Assembly (NCBI GenBank): GCA_002840715.1
Contig: PHBW01000026.1
Location: 1 to 64,000, forward strand
DNA from: Chloroflexi bacterium HGW-Chloroflexi-4
GTDB lineage: Bacteria; Chloroflexota; Anaerolineae; Anaerolineales; Anaerolineaceae
Reading direction: 5' to 3'
Length of the DNA: 64,000 bases
The notes under the pieces were generated by a model. It searched no databases, had not been told where the DNA came from, and was given only the letters and a program-made list of their open reading frames with translations. Of the stretch, positions 62,221 through 64,000 are shown one piece after another. Position 1 is the first letter of the stretch. Each line of letters starts with the position of its first letter. A program made the position numbers and the translations under genes.

Positions 62221-63864
62221 ATGCCCACCAAATACATTTTCTTTACAGGCGGAGTCGTGAGTTCGGTTGGCAAAGGCGTCACCGCGGCTGCTGTGGGGAG
62301 ACTTCTTAAACAGCGGGGATTCACTGTGGCTGTTCAAAAACTTGATCCATACATTAATGTGGATCCCGGTACCATGAGTCCTTACCAACACGGTGAAGTC
62401 TTTGTGCTGGACGACGGCGCCGAGACTGATCTTGACCTTGGACATTACGAACGTTTGATTGACGTCAGACTAAACAAAACCTGCAACATTACTTCAGGCC
62501 AGGTCTATGCAGATGTGATTGCCAAAGAACGCCGTGGAGATTATCTGGGTGGTACCATTCAAGTTATTCCGCACATCACCAATGAAATTAAACGGCGCAT
62601 CGGGCTTGTCTCGAAAATGACAGGAGCCGAGATCGTTTTGGTCGAAGTTGGCGGCACCGTTGGTGATATTGAAAGTCTGCCATTTCTAGAAGCGCTGCGT
62701 CAACTGCGAACTGATATGGGTCGTGAGAATACGCTTTATATCCATGTCACCTGGCTTCCTTATATCGGTGCAACCGAAGAACTGAAAACCAAACCCACAC
62801 AGCATTCTGTTCGCGAGCTGCGCTCCATCGGTATCACGCCGGATATGATTGTTGCCCGCAGTGACACACCAATTGAAGATGTACTGTGTGAAAAAATCGC
62901 CCAATTCTGTGATGTTGAAAAACGCGCAGTGGTGCCAATGGTGACTGCTCCTATCCTTTATGAAATTCCGCTGTTGCTGGAACAGGCACATGTCGGTGAT
63001 ATTATTTTGGAACGGTTGAACCTGACTTCTCAAAAAACGCCCAATTGGAATGCCTGGCAGCGTCTGGTTGTTGAAACCAAGCGAGAAAAACCATCGATTT
63101 CAATCGGCCTGGTGGGAAAATACGTTGAACTACACGATGCTTACATCAGCGTAAGAGAATCACTTAAGCATGCGGCTCTGGCTTTGGGCGTAGAACTTGA
63201 TCTTAAATGGATCCATTCTGTGGAAGTTGAAAAGGGCACCAACGCGGATAAATTTGAAGATGTTTTTGGCATCGTTGTGCCAGGTGGATTTGGCAGCCGC
63301 GGTATTGAAGGCAAGATCATGGCTGCGCGATATGCACGCCTCAACAAAGTGCCCTATTTGGGATTATGCCTTGGCATGCAGTTAATGGTGGTTGATTTTG
63401 CGCGTGATGTTTTGGGAACGGATAAAGTAAACTCCTCAGAGTTTGATCGAACCACTCAACATCCCGTAATAGATCTGATGCTCGAGCAGCAAGACGTCAC
63501 CGATATGGGTGGCACCATGCGCCTGGGATTATATCCATGCACCCTGCAGCCTGGAACGATAGCCCGTAAAGCATATGGTGTTGAAAAAGTTGATGAACGC
63601 CACCGGCATCGTTTTGAATTTAATAATACCTATCGTGAACAGTTTGCTAAAAACGGCATGAAATTCTCTGGTCTCTCTCCCAATGGTAATCTTGTCGAGA
63701 TTGCAGAACTCGAGAATCATCCCTTCATGGTGGGCACACAATTCCATCCCGAATTTCTCTCTCGCCCCACCCGGCCGCATCCGCTATTTGTTGAGTTTGT
63801 GCGGGCAGCTTGTTTGAAGGCAGGCATCCCAACCGAGGAACCGCCCCTCTCGTTTGACGAATAA
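62221..63864 (+). CDS. pyrG: CTP synthase
   Basis: Amidates UTP to CTP with glutamine. 547 residues from ATG 62221 (GAGGAG 5 nt upstream). The synthetase domain has GGVVSSVGKGVTAA and CNITSGQVY; the class I glutamine amidotransferase has the Cys in LGLCLGMQLM and His-Glu in GTQFHPEFLSRP. The enzyme is tetrameric and cytoplasmic. A hairpin in its leader suggests regulation by attenuation, as known for pyrG in some Firmicutes, though the mechanism cannot be inferred here. Confidence 0.97.
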   Translation: MPTKYIFFTGGVVSSVGKGVTAAAVGRLLKQRGFTVAVQKLDPYINVDPGTMSPYQHGEVFVLDDGAETDLDLGHYERLIDVRLNKTCNITSGQVYADVIAKERRGDYLGGTIQVIPHITNEIKRRIGLVSKMTGAEIVLVEVGGTVGDIESLPFLEALRQLRTDMGRENTLYIHVTWLPYIGATEELKTKPTQHSVRELRSIGITPDMIVARSDTPIEDVLCEKIAQFCDVEKRAVVPMVTAPILYEIPLLLEQAHVGDIILERLNLTSQKTPNWNAWQRLVVETKREKPSISIGLVGKYVELHDAYISVRESLKHAALALGVELDLKWIHSVEVEKGTNADKFEDVFGIVVPGGFGSRGIEGKIMAARYARLNKVPYLGLCLGMQLMVVDFARDVLGTDKVNSSEFDRTTQHPVIDLMLEQQDVTDMGGTMRLGLYPCTLQPGTIARKAYGVEKVDERHRHRFEFNNTYREQFAKNGMKFSGLSPNGNLVEIAELENHPFMVGTQFHPEFLSRPTRPHPLFVEFVRAACLKAGIPTEEPPLSFDE

Positions 63865-63952
63865 AAACTTTAGATTTTGTATTATACTTAATTTGTTGCG
63901 TCTTCAATCATGGCAGCCTGGCTGCCTTAATCTGATAAAAAAGGAAAAAATT

Positions 63953-64000
63953 ATGGAAATCGTATCTGTTGAAGGTCTCGAAGTTCTGGATTCACGCGGC
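63953..64000 (+). CDS. eno: Enolase, N-terminal fragment at the window edge
   Basis: Only 16 codons are in the window. The sequence EIVSVEGLEVLDSRG matches the enolase N terminus, in which ILDSRGNPT is conserved. AAGGA lies 7-8 nt upstream. An inverted repeat GGCAGC/GCTGCC (63912-63926) sits between pyrG and eno without a T-run. Confidence 0.85.
   Translation, partial: MEIVSVEGLEVLDSRG

Overview
The window looks like chromosomal DNA of a Chloroflexota bacterium, most likely class Anaerolineae, with moderate to low G+C judged by eye. Three things point there: a trio of huge membrane proteins of the DUF2298/YYY and GT39 type (families known mainly from Chloroflexi and Archaea), a mevalonate kinase next to an isopentenyl phosphate kinase (the archaeal-like isoprenoid route known from Chloroflexi), and many envelope proteins with Thr/Pro-rich stalks. 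The species cannot be fixed from the sequence. There is no CRISPR array, insertion sequence, prophage or rRNA.

Layout. 84-5491 (minus): a large sensor histidine kinase, a C69/secernin-type Ntn hydrolase and cytidylate kinase. 5510-21067 (minus): a surface-glycan block (GT-C/Agl23-like protein, DUF2298 protein, GT39-DUF2298 fusion, GT4, CDP-paratose-2-epimerase-like protein, AglD-like flippase) joined to lepA and tlyA. 21115-25421 (plus): UbiA-type prenyltransferase, mevalonate kinase, isopentenyl phosphate kinase, dGTPase-like HD protein, greA. 25459-33811 (minus): an unknown membrane protein, topA with zinc modules at both ends, manC, and the ffh-rpsP-khpA-rimM-dprA series. 33895-37128: an M23 peptidase, a membrane protein, the tRNA-Gln locus and a ParA-like ATPase. 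37335-44708 (plus): degV, DUF1015, a series of envelope proteins (beta-propeller lipoprotein, M23, NBR1-Ig lipoprotein) and queG. 44760-50255: a LysM protein, then a STAS protein and a 1400-residue kinase/GAF/phosphatase protein. 50261-64000: DivIC-like protein, a damaged tRNA-Leu, a degenerate histidine kinase, an LCP protein, a catalytically dead tyrosine recombinase, tilS, a REC-CpaE fusion, sirtuin, mutL, HAD, CtpA, S1 protein, pyrG and the start of eno.

The most striking element is at 36030-36303. A promoter drives a 25-codon reading frame with seven Gln codons, followed by a Rho-independent terminator and, 19 nt after its T-run, a complete tRNA-Gln(UUG). The last codons of the small frame can form an 18-bp helix (one bulged C) with the terminator's left arm and loop, and a small protector hairpin can form upstream. 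This is the full geometry of a trp-type translational attenuator, but placed in front of the tRNA that decodes its own control codons. If real, it is a feedback loop that makes more tRNA-Gln when Gln decoding is slow.

Two further themes run through the window. Two tRNA genes with C at the wobble position, tRNA-Gln(CUG) and tRNA-Leu(CAG), are both broken. Several genes (tlyA, ubiA, the LCP gene, tilS, mutL, the HAD gene and the Gln leader) have a -10 box only 6-7 nt before the start codon and no Shine-Dalgarno, which suggests leaderless transcripts. Start codons were revised where an SD, promoter position or family length decides; all functional calls rest on motif recognition and none was confirmed by database search.
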